Below are positions 9,269-16,822 of a DNA stretch of 64,000 nt, one piece after another. Each line of letters opens with the position of its first letter. Position 1 is the stretch's first letter. Under the pieces are notes generated by a model. That model saw only the letters and a list, made by a program, of their open reading frames with translations, did no database searches and had not been told where the DNA came from. The stretch comes from Bradyrhizobium liaoningense. GTDB lineage: Bacteria > Pseudomonadota > Alphaproteobacteria > Rhizobiales > Xanthobacteraceae. The translations under genes were made by a program, and so were the position numbers. The stretch spans positions 496,001-560,000 of the forward strand of contig NZ_JAFCJT010000001.1 of assembly GCF_018130785.1 (NCBI RefSeq). Reading direction: 5' to 3'.

Positions 9269-9892
9269 CTAGCGCGGGATGGTCACGACGGTTTTGAACC
9301 CGTCGGGGCCCCCGCGGACGTCGACGGTCCCGTGCAGACGCGCCGCAAGCGTCTCGACGATGGAGCGGTCCTCTTCCCGGTACCGACTTTCGTCGGAAGA
9401 GCCGTTGTCCATGATGCTGCACGCAACCGACGTCGCCGTGAGCCACACTTCGAGACGAATGGCGCCTGCTCCGCTGTGGGACACGTGGCGCACCGCACCG
9501 GTGATCAATTCGAAGACGATCATCCCCAGCAGCCAGCAGCGCTCGGAGCTCATCTGCAGCGGATGCAGCAGCAGCGAGAGCGCAATACCCTTGTCCTCGA
9601 GGCTCGAGCGGCTGATCGAGCGGCACAATTGCTGAAGATAGGCGCCCAGATCGACGGTGGTGGTGAACTGCGGCATTTGCAGCGCATGGTGAAGTTGCGC
9701 ATGCCCCTCCAGCCGATCCTGCACAGAAGCGAGGGTCGCCCTCGCTTCGATGCCGTCGCAACGATCGGCCGCCTGCGCCACCAGATCAATGGCCGAGGCG
9801 AGCTCGTCGTCGATCCGATGCGCGAGCTCACGCAGCAGCAGTCGCTCCGCCCTGACGCCGCCATCCGACAGGAGTTCCGAGAGGCTGCTCAT
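9269..9892 (-). CDS. HWE/HisKA_2-type histidine kinase-like protein with degenerate ATP-binding motifs
   Basis: 207 residues with no sensor domain. The phosphoacceptor region reads LLLRELAHRIDDELASA with His25, close to the family pattern LNHRVKN. The N-box equivalent reads FELITGAVRHV, where the Asn needed for Mg-ATP binding is replaced by Gly132. The next motif is DNGSSDES instead of DNGxGxP. It probably cannot hydrolyse ATP normally and may be a phosphotransfer or scaffold protein, but this is inference. A ribosome site (GGGAGG) precedes the start at 9892. It is next to dps, with both genes leftward. Confidence 0.75.
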   Translation of the reverse strand: MSSLSELLSDGGVRAERLLLRELAHRIDDELASAIDLVAQAADRCDGIEARATLASVQDRLEGHAQLHHALQMPQFTTTVDLGAYLQQLCRSISRSSLEDKGIALSLLLHPLQMSSERCWLLGMIVFELITGAVRHVSHSGAGAIRLEVWLTATSVACSIMDNGSSDESRYREEDRSIVETLAARLHGTVDVRGGPDGFKTVVTIPR

Positions 9893-9930
9893 CCTTCACC
9901 TGCCTCCCGGCCCAACGGCGTGCTTTGCGC

Positions 9931-10431
9931 TTACGAGTTCTGGTCGCTTCGGCCGGTCTCGTAGAGGAACCAGATGCGCCGTTCCGTCTCGTCGATCCAG
10001 TTTTCCAGGACGCTCGCGGTGGCGACATCGCCGTATTCATCGCAGAGCTCGTGGACCCGGCGCATTTCCCGCGTCAGCTGCTGGTTGTCGCTGCGCAGTT
10101 CGGCGAGCATGTCTTGCGGGTCGACAAAATCGGCATCGTTGTCGAGAATGCGCTGCTCGCGCGCGATGTGGCCGATCGAGCGTAGCGTCGTGCCGCCGAT
10201 CTTGCGTGCGCGTTCGGCGATGTCGTCAGTCATGGCGAAGATCTGGTCGGCCTGCTCGTCCAGCATAAGGTGGTAGTCGCGAAAGTGGCTGCCCGACACG
10301 TGCCAGTGGAAGTTCTTGGTCTTCAGGTAGAGCGCAAAGACGTCGGCAAGCAGCGCTCTCAGCGCAGCTGGAATATCACGGTTCGCATTCGCTCCGAGAT
10401 CCGTCGGGCTTTGGAGGTCTGCTTTGGTCAT
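9931..10431 (-). CDS. dps: Dps-family DNA-binding ferritin-like protein
   Basis: 166 residues of ferritin fold. The inter-subunit ferroxidase residues are visible: His42 (KNFHWHVSG), His54 and Asp58 (RDYHLMLDEQ), with acidic residues in the DDIAERARKIGG stretch. Dps dodecamers bind iron and peroxide and protect DNA under starvation or oxidative stress. Neighbours of a similar stress theme are the HdeD-like protein and the cytochrome b561/catalase-like pair. About 120 bp separate it from the cytochrome gene, so it may have its own promoter. Confidence 0.93.
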   Translation of the reverse strand: MTKADLQSPTDLGANANRDIPAALRALLADVFALYLKTKNFHWHVSGSHFRDYHLMLDEQADQIFAMTDDIAERARKIGGTTLRSIGHIAREQRILDNDADFVDPQDMLAELRSDNQQLTREMRRVHELCDEYGDVATASVLENWIDETERRIWFLYETGRSDQNS

Positions 10432-10554
10432 GGTCGGCGTCCTTGTTGGAGGTTGAAAACATCTAGCCGCGGGGTGCGCGAGGAATCTTTCCAGCGCGAA
10501 AGATCCTTTTTGGATCGCACGCCTGTGAGGGGCGCCTGCCGGCGCGCAGCGGGC

Positions 10555-11118
10555 TCATTTCGCTTGGGTCACCTTGTCCCGCAGCGGCAGAAGCGAGATC
10601 GACCCGAATACGCCATCGCGACGGATCAACGCGTGGAACAGCCCCGCCGCCACATGCAGCAGCACGAGGGCAAAGAACGCGAAACCCAGATAGATGTGGG
10701 CATTCCAGAGTAGCGTGTGCAGCAAGTCGTTCTGCGGCAGCAGCGCGGAAATTCGAATCCCGCCATACAGGACGACCGGATAAGCCGCAGCCCAGAGCAT
10801 GCCGAGGCCGAGCAACGGCATGACGATCATTAGGGCATACAAGAGCTGATGCGACAATCTTGCTCCCAACTTCATGGGTCTCGAAAGATCGGCCGGCAAT
10901 GGCGGTGCACCGTAATACAGTCGCAACGCCAGCCTGATCAGAACGAGGACCAGCAGGGTGAACCCGACAGTCTTGTGCACCAGGATGAGCGGCAGATATT
11001 TCGGCGCGACGGTGGAGACCATGCCGACGCCGATGAACAGCATGGCAAGGATGCAGACCGCCATCAGCCAGTGCAGAACGCGCTGGATCAGGGCAAAACG
11101 ATGAGGAGCGCTGGTCAT
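10555..11118 (-). CDS. Cytochrome b561-type membrane diheme protein
   Basis: 187 residues with four hydrophobic segments and the family His spread: His16 in LIQRVLHWLMA, one in LVHKTVGF, one in KLGARLSHQLLYALM, one in LVLLHVAAGLFHALI. These fit heme b ligation in CybB-like proteins, which move electrons between quinol and periplasmic partners. The start overlaps the stop of the upstream catalase-like gene by 4 bp (ATGA). The pair is therefore translationally coupled, and the exported peroxidase is a likely electron acceptor (inference). Confidence 0.88.
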   Translation of the reverse strand: MTSAPHRFALIQRVLHWLMAVCILAMLFIGVGMVSTVAPKYLPLILVHKTVGFTLLVLVLIRLALRLYYGAPPLPADLSRPMKLGARLSHQLLYALMIVMPLLGLGMLWAAAYPVVLYGGIRISALLPQNDLLHTLLWNAHIYLGFAFFALVLLHVAAGLFHALIRRDGVFGSISLLPLRDKVTQAK

Positions 11119-12167
11119 GGCTTGACGGTCTCGGTTCGCGGATAGTCCCTGGCTTCGGCCGCGCGCAGATCGTAGGATTTGCGGTAGACTGACGAGCGTG
11201 CAGCCGGGAACGGATCGTCCGACACCCGGATTCCCTGCGGCAGGACGGTCGGATCAAAATTGATGTCGCGGCATGGTCCATCGCGCTCCGGCTCGATCCG
11301 CTGCACGATCAGCGTTCCGACCTGCACCTTGCGACGGTTCTCCGGCCAGGCCTTGCTCGGATCCGCGGTCGGGTCGCGGGGATCGGCCACGGTCGTAACC
11401 ATGGTCCATCGTAGCGGACCGGCGGTCCGGACCCGTTCGGTGATCTCCTGCTCGAGATAATCCGGACCGCGCTTTTCAAGGTCAGCCTGCGAGACCGGAA
11501 TAGGTTGCGCCGCGGGCAACAGCGACCATCGCACGGCGTGCTCGCCTCCCCCGGCGTCCGTGAAGACGAAGCTGTTGAGGCTGTTATAGGGCTCCTCCGC
11601 ATAACTGCCGGTCCAGGGCGCCGCCTTGGCCCAGGCCGCGAAGGGGCTGAATTCCGGGTTGGCCTGAATGAACGCCTTCATCGCCTGCGGATCCTTCTTG
11701 CCGGATGCGATCAGCAGGTCGTGAAATGCCTGCGGCGTGGAAACCGCAAAGAACGGCGGGTTGATCATCGCCATGCGCCACTCTTCGCCGTCTGCCGTCG
11801 TGATCTGCAATCCCAGGCCGCGGACGCGCACGGTCGCATCGACCGCGTTCGGATCAGCCGTGCCGAGATTGAAACGGCCCAGGGCCGGATAGCGCCCCCG
11901 CACGAAGACCCTCGCCCGGGAGAGCTCCGCGCCGTTTCCATTCGCCTCGAAGGTCCCGGTGAAGCAGATTCCCTTGGCATGATTTCGCCGGTGCCCGAGC
12001 GGCGCGCCGCTCGGAGGCGTCAGCGCCGTGATCATCCCTTCCGGCGTCAGACGCCCCGGCGAGAGCCATCCCGCGGTGTATGCGAAGGCAGCCGCGCCAC
12101 CGCCGAGCACGGCTGCAATCAGGACGAGGGATCCAAGCCCCGAACGTGGTAGCTTGCCTTGATTCAT
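11115..12167 (-). CDS. Exported catalase-related heme peroxidase (SrpA-like)
   Basis: 350 residues from the ATG at 12167, which has an excellent ribosome site (AAAGGAGA). An N-terminal membrane anchor or signal is at about residues 10-35. It is followed by a small catalase domain (HRRNHAKGICFTGTF, then RVFVRGRYPALGRFNLGTADP and the RIEPERDGPCRDINFDPTVLPQGI block near the C terminus). Proteins of this minimal catalase family usually act as peroxidases rather than strong catalases. Coupling to the cytochrome b561 gene suggests a membrane-linked peroxide reductase. The frame is open further upstream, but that part shows no family features. Confidence 0.88.
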   Translation of the reverse strand: MNQGKLPRSGLGSLVLIAAVLGGGAAAFAYTAGWLSPGRLTPEGMITALTPPSGAPLGHRRNHAKGICFTGTFEANGNGAELSRARVFVRGRYPALGRFNLGTADPNAVDATVRVRGLGLQITTADGEEWRMAMINPPFFAVSTPQAFHDLLIASGKKDPQAMKAFIQANPEFSPFAAWAKAAPWTGSYAEEPYNSLNSFVFTDAGGGEHAVRWSLLPAAQPIPVSQADLEKRGPDYLEQEITERVRTAGPLRWTMVTTVADPRDPTADPSKAWPENRRKVQVGTLIVQRIEPERDGPCRDINFDPTVLPQGIRVSDDPFPAARSSVYRKSYDLRAAEARDYPRTETVKP

Positions 12168-12518
12168 TCGGTCTCCTTTGCGATGCCCGGACCGCGTGCC
12201 CTCGGGTGCGCGCGGCACTCTTTCGAGCGACGCTGCTTCCTTGTAGCCGGCGACCAGAGCCCGATCTTTTCGAACCCACCGCCAATTTCGGGAAGGCACG
12301 CTTGAGCTTTCCTCGGCATTCTCCGGATCCGGCTTCGGGCATTCTCGAAATTTTTCGTGCAATTTGAAAATCGATCGTGATGCCCGAAAAGACCCACCCT
12401 GCGCCCCGCCCTATTTCAGATGCGCTTCGTACGACGGCGGCGGTCGACTCCCGAACGATGGACCGTGTCGCGACGGGGCCGCCAGCGCCGCAGAGGCTGG
12501 AATGCGATTGGGAATCGA
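12168..12518. other. Divergent intergenic region between the catalase-like gene and the SDR gene
   Basis: About 350 bp with promoters expected in both directions. There is an A/T-rich patch at about 12345-12375. I see no convincing small gene; the frames crossing it lack ribosome sites and domain features. No clear operator was identified. Confidence 0.5.
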
Positions 12519-13412
12519 ATGAGCAAAGTGATCATCGTCACGGGTGCTGCAAACAGCATCGGACGAACCACCTGCCGGCAACTGATGCAGGCAGGCCACA
12601 CGGTCTACGTTTCAAGCCGGGAAGTGAATGGCCCTATTGCGCAGGAGATCGAGGAGGCTGGATCAAATCCCGGCCGGTCTGGCCCCGATCTCCGCACGAT
12701 CGAGTTCGACGTCTCGTCGGAATCCTCAGTGACCTCGGCCGTTGAGACCATCATCGCCGAAAACAGCCGTCTCGACGTGGTCGTGCACAATGCCCGGCAA
12801 GTCGTTTACGGACCCGCAGAAGCCTTCACGCCGGAGCAGCTCGCCGAGCTCTACGATAGCAACGTCCTGATAGCACAACGCGTCAATCGCGCGGCGTTGC
12901 CACAATTGCGCAAGCAGGGTCAGGGCTTGCTGATATGGATCACGTCAAGCAGCGCGCGGGGCAGCTCGGTTCCGTTCCTCGGCGCCTGTGCTTCAACGGA
13001 AGCGGCCCGGGATTCGCTGGCACTCAGTTACGCCGGCGAGCTCGCACGTTGGGGCGTCGAGACGACCATCATCGTTCCCAGCGCTCTCGGACCCGGCCAC
13101 TATGTCCGCTCCGGCCGGCCGCAGGATACTGTTCGGGCAGAAGAATATGCGGATGGTCCGACCGCCGATTTGAGTGAAATCGCGCTTGCGGGACTGGCGC
13201 AGCTTTCACCGAAGGATACGGCCCCGCAAGATGTCGCAAGCACAGTTGCGAATGTCGTGAACATGCCGTTCGGACAACGTCCGATGAAAGTTCATTTCGG
13301 CCCGGATGACGATGGGGCGGCAGCCGTCGACGCCGTCGCCGACCGCGCTCGCACGGAACTGTTCCGCCGGATCGGCCTGGAGGATATTCTCAAGCCGGTG
13401 TTGATCCGATGA
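12519..13412 (+). CDS. Short-chain dehydrogenase/reductase-like protein lacking catalytic Tyr and Lys
   Basis: 297 residues with a Rossmann start MSKVIIVTGAANSIG (glycine motif T8-G9 to G15, one Gly replaced by Ser13) and the mid-domain VVVHNARQ, where a classical SDR has NNAG. Ser143-145 aligns with the catalytic serine. The YxASK motif reads Ala156-Cys-Ala-Ser-Thr160, so neither the Tyr nor the Lys is present. The protein may bind NAD(P) without being a standard oxidoreductase. An in-frame extension to 12420 is possible, but the Rossmann start at 12519 is more typical. It is divergent from the catalase-like gene and 230 bp ahead of a large regulator. Confidence 0.8.
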   Translation: MSKVIIVTGAANSIGRTTCRQLMQAGHTVYVSSREVNGPIAQEIEEAGSNPGRSGPDLRTIEFDVSSESSVTSAVETIIAENSRLDVVVHNARQVVYGPAEAFTPEQLAELYDSNVLIAQRVNRAALPQLRKQGQGLLIWITSSSARGSSVPFLGACASTEAARDSLALSYAGELARWGVETTIIVPSALGPGHYVRSGRPQDTVRAEEYADGPTADLSEIALAGLAQLSPKDTAPQDVASTVANVVNMPFGQRPMKVHFGPDDDGAAAVDAVADRARTELFRRIGLEDILKPVLIR

Positions 13413-13642
13413 GATTACCCATTGGCGGAGATTTCCCCAATCGACGGTCGTTTCCTGAAAAATCAGGACTCTCCCTGGAGTTCCCTTCCCTCCGGACGAA
13501 AGTGATCAGCGACATCCATCGGTGATTCTTTACCGCGATACTGTCGGATGTTACGTTTGAAGCTCCCACTGCGGTTATACGTTTCGGCACGAACCCAAAT
13601 CATAGAGCGCGACGAGTCGGTCGTCGGATTTGATATTTCCAA

Positions 13643-16546
13643 ATGGTCCCGCGCGGGCAGAGCAACGCCACAACAGCCACTGCCGGACCCTCTCTCCCGG
13701 AGAGCTCCGCTCAAGAGATTTTCGTCTTTGGGCCGTTTCGTCTGGACGCCTTGCAGAGACGGATCGAGAAAGATGGCAATCCGGTCCAACTGTCGGCTCG
13801 CGCATTTGACCTTCTGCTGACACTGATCCGGCATGCGGGCGAAGTCGTCGGCAAGAGCGATCTGATAGCCAGGACATGGCCAGACGCCAGCGCCGATGAC
13901 AACAGCCTGCGCGTCCATATCGCCGCACTCCGCAAGGCGCTCGGGGACGGCAATGCCGGCGCCAAATATCTGAGCACCGTCTCGGGACAGGGTTATTGTT
14001 TCGTCGGTTCGATCGCGAGCCCGAAGCAGAATCAACCTGAACCGACCAAGCCTGTTCGCGCGCACAACCTGCCGGCACATCCGTGGCAGATGGTGGGCCG
14101 CGAGCAAACCATCGAGGATATATCGGAAAGGCTCAAAGCCCGGCGTTTCATCACGGTCGTCGGCCCGGGCGGCATCGGCAAGACTACGGTCGCTGTTTCC
14201 GCGGGCCACGCCCTTCTCGCGGAATTCGCCGGCCAGGTTCACTTCGTCAGTCTCGGCGAGACCCGCGATGCCGCTCTGTTGCCGGCCATTGCAGCATCTT
14301 CGCTCGGACTGCGGGCGCGATCGGAAGATCCCTCAAACAGCCTTGTGGCGTTCCTGCGCGACCGGCGGATGCTGCTCATTCTGGATTGCTGCGAGCATGT
14401 CGTCGACGCCGCGGCGACGCTGGCCGAACGGCTCCACCAAGAGGCACCGCAACTGCACATCTTGGCCACGAGCCGGGAGCCGCTGCGGGTCGAGGGCGAG
14501 CACACATATCGCCTCTCGCCCCTGACAAGCCCGCCGGAAGATGCCGTACTGACGGCCGAGAGCGCGATTGCCTACCCCTCCGTAAAGCTCTTCGTGGAGC
14601 GCGCTGCCGCGTCTGGAGGCGAGTTCGGATTGACGGATACGAACGCGTCGGACGTCGGCAATCTCTGCCGTCGGCTCAATGGCATCCCGCTCGCGATCGA
14701 GCTCACCGCCGGCCATGTGTCCGCATACGGCGTCAAGGCGATGGTCCAACTCATCGACAAACACTTCAATCTTCTGTGGGAAGGACGACGCACGGCGCTG
14801 CCCCGGCACCGGACGCTTCGCGCAACCATCGAGTGGAGCTACGATCTTCTATCCGAGCCCGAACAGGTGGTTCTCAGCCAGCTATCCGTGTTCGTCGGCA
14901 GCTTCACCGCCGAAGCGGCCCGAGCGATCGCCGGCAGCGATGCGACCAGCGACGACACGACCATGGCTGCGCTCGACAACCTCGTCGCCAAGTCGATGCT
15001 TGCCCTGAACCAAGGTTCGCAATCGATTCGCTACAGGCTCGCGGACGCGACGCGGGCCTACGCGCAGGAGAAGCTCGCCGCCAGCACCGACGCCGAAATC
15101 GTGCCGCTACGCCACGCCTCCTACTTTCGGGATTTGCTTGAAAAGACGGCCGACGAGCCGAATGGGGGCCTGTCGTCGATGGCCGATCAATTCGGCGACA
15201 TACGCAGCGCGCTCGCATGGTGCTTCTCGGATCGAGGCGACCGCAGAACCGGCGTCGGCCTCGCTGCTGCGGCGATCCCCCTGTTCTTCAAGCTGTCGCT
15301 CTTCACCGAATGCCAGCTCTGGGTCACGCGCGCAATCGAAGCGCTTCATGAGACGGACGGAAGTGTCAGGCACGACCTCGCACTTCATGCCGCGCTGGCG
15401 TCCGCGCGGATGCTGATGGGACAAATCGACGAATTGGGCGTCGGCTATCTCGACAGAGCGGTCGGGTTGGCCGAGACAATTGGCGATGTCGCCGGCCAAA
15501 TCCGTCTGATCGGCCGACTGCATCTGCTCCAATTGCTCGTCGGCAATTTTGACGATGCGCTGGCCACCGCAAGGCGCGGCGAAGCGATTGCCCTCGCCAG
15601 CAACGATTCCGTCGGGGTGGCGCGCATGCGCATGTTGCTCGGCACGTCGTGCCACTATCTGGGCGAGGTTGCCGCGTCTCGCTCGTACGTCGAAGCGGCG
15701 CTGTCCCATCCGGGCCTGGAAGGCGACTCCCGTGGCGGCCTGACGTCCGATTACCCGAGGCGTCCTCAAATCACCCTCGCCCGCATCTTATGGCTCGAGG
15801 GACATCCCGATCAGGCCACGGCGACGGCGCGCCAAGCCATCTCCGATGTGATCGCCATCAACCATCCGACCATACTGTGCATCGCGCTGCCCTGGGCCTT
15901 CGGCGTTTTTCTTTGGAACGAAGATGTGGGCGTGTGCGAAGAGCACATTGACAGGCTCCTCGTGGAGACCCGCAAGCACAATCTCGCCACCCTCCAGACG
16001 GTCGGCGACGCCATGAAAGGGATTGCGCTGTTGGCCCGAGGCGAAAGTGATGTCGGGCTGGCCATGCTGAACGGCTCCGTCAAGAAGCTGCAGAGCCAGC
16101 GCTACGGCGCGGCGGCCGGACTTTGTGTGCCGCTCGCGGAAGCTCTGGCGGCGACAGGTCGTGGAGATGAAGCACTCGACATCCTCGATCAGGCGATTGC
16201 TCGGGGCCAGCGTCGCAACTTCATGGTGGAGATGCCGGACATGTTGCGGGCAAGGGCGGAAGTGCTGATCCGCAAAGACAATCCCGACTTCTTGGAGGCG
16301 GAGCGGAGCCTGGCGCAGTCACTCGACCTGGCCCGACATCAGGGGGCGCTCGGTTTTGAGTTGCGCACGGCAATCAGTCTTGCAGGGCTATTGCGGCGGC
16401 GGGGCCGCCGCAGAGAGGCGCAAGACGTGCTTGCGCCAATCTATGGACGATTCACCGAGGGGTTCAATACGCCCGTCCTGAAAGCGGCCAGCGAATTGCT
16501 GACCGAATTGGCGTCTCCGCCTTCGGGCTCGCTCGCCGCGAGTTGA
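13643..16546 (+). CDS. Winged-helix regulator fused to a P-loop (NB-ARC/STAND-like) ATPase and TPR-like C terminus, copy 1
   Basis: 967 residues. An OmpR/CadC-type winged helix is at about 28-122 (VFGPFRLDALQRR to GQGYCFVGS). The P-loop is at 174-182 (GPGGIGKTT), a Walker B-like stretch is RMLLILDCCEHV, and the NB-ARC-style motif is GIPLAIEL. The second half is helical and Ala/Leu-rich, consistent with TPR repeats. Such proteins are thought to bind DNA through the N-terminal domain and to switch on nucleotide or ligand binding; the signal here is unknown. Two paralogues are in the window (16823-19684 and 23452-26352). Its neighbour upstream is the degenerate SDR gene. Confidence 0.88.
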   Translation: MVPRGQSNATTATAGPSLPESSAQEIFVFGPFRLDALQRRIEKDGNPVQLSARAFDLLLTLIRHAGEVVGKSDLIARTWPDASADDNSLRVHIAALRKALGDGNAGAKYLSTVSGQGYCFVGSIASPKQNQPEPTKPVRAHNLPAHPWQMVGREQTIEDISERLKARRFITVVGPGGIGKTTVAVSAGHALLAEFAGQVHFVSLGETRDAALLPAIAASSLGLRARSEDPSNSLVAFLRDRRMLLILDCCEHVVDAAATLAERLHQEAPQLHILATSREPLRVEGEHTYRLSPLTSPPEDAVLTAESAIAYPSVKLFVERAAASGGEFGLTDTNASDVGNLCRRLNGIPLAIELTAGHVSAYGVKAMVQLIDKHFNLLWEGRRTALPRHRTLRATIEWSYDLLSEPEQVVLSQLSVFVGSFTAEAARAIAGSDATSDDTTMAALDNLVAKSMLALNQGSQSIRYRLADATRAYAQEKLAASTDAEIVPLRHASYFRDLLEKTADEPNGGLSSMADQFGDIRSALAWCFSDRGDRRTGVGLAAAAIPLFFKLSLFTECQLWVTRAIEALHETDGSVRHDLALHAALASARMLMGQIDELGVGYLDRAVGLAETIGDVAGQIRLIGRLHLLQLLVGNFDDALATARRGEAIALASNDSVGVARMRMLLGTSCHYLGEVAASRSYVEAALSHPGLEGDSRGGLTSDYPRRPQITLARILWLEGHPDQATATARQAISDVIAINHPTILCIALPWAFGVFLWNEDVGVCEEHIDRLLVETRKHNLATLQTVGDAMKGIALLARGESDVGLAMLNGSVKKLQSQRYGAAAGLCVPLAEALAATGRGDEALDILDQAIARGQRRNFMVEMPDMLRARAEVLIRKDNPDFLEAERSLAQSLDLARHQGALGFELRTAISLAGLLRRRGRRREAQDVLAPIYGRFTEGFNTPVLKAASELLTELASPPSGSLAAS

Positions 16547-16822
16547 TAGCCCCGCGACGGGCGCGCCGAACCCGCAGCGACATGCGGCGTGATCGCCGTG
16601 GCCCACGTCGTGCGGCTGGCCGCGATGCCGTGCAATCCGGATAGAAGCGCGCGGCGCGGAAAGACCGCGTCGAGTGGCCGGCGCATTCTAGGTCCGGCAA
16701 AAGGACTTCGAAGCCAATGTTCTGGAGCACGGGGGATGCGGCGCTCGCCGAGGCCGCACCTGCGTCCGACGACATGTATCGGACGCCGCCCCCGGGGCAT
16801 CCTGTAGCACCGTTCGTCGGTC

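Noticed and set aside
12168..12362. N-terminal extension of the catalase-like gene
   Set aside because: The strong ribosome site and the signal segment place the start at 12167; the extension has no family similarity.
13453..13468. Small hairpin TCCTGA-AAAA-TCAGGA after the SDR gene
   Set aside because: Only 6 bp and no T-run; too weak to call a terminator.
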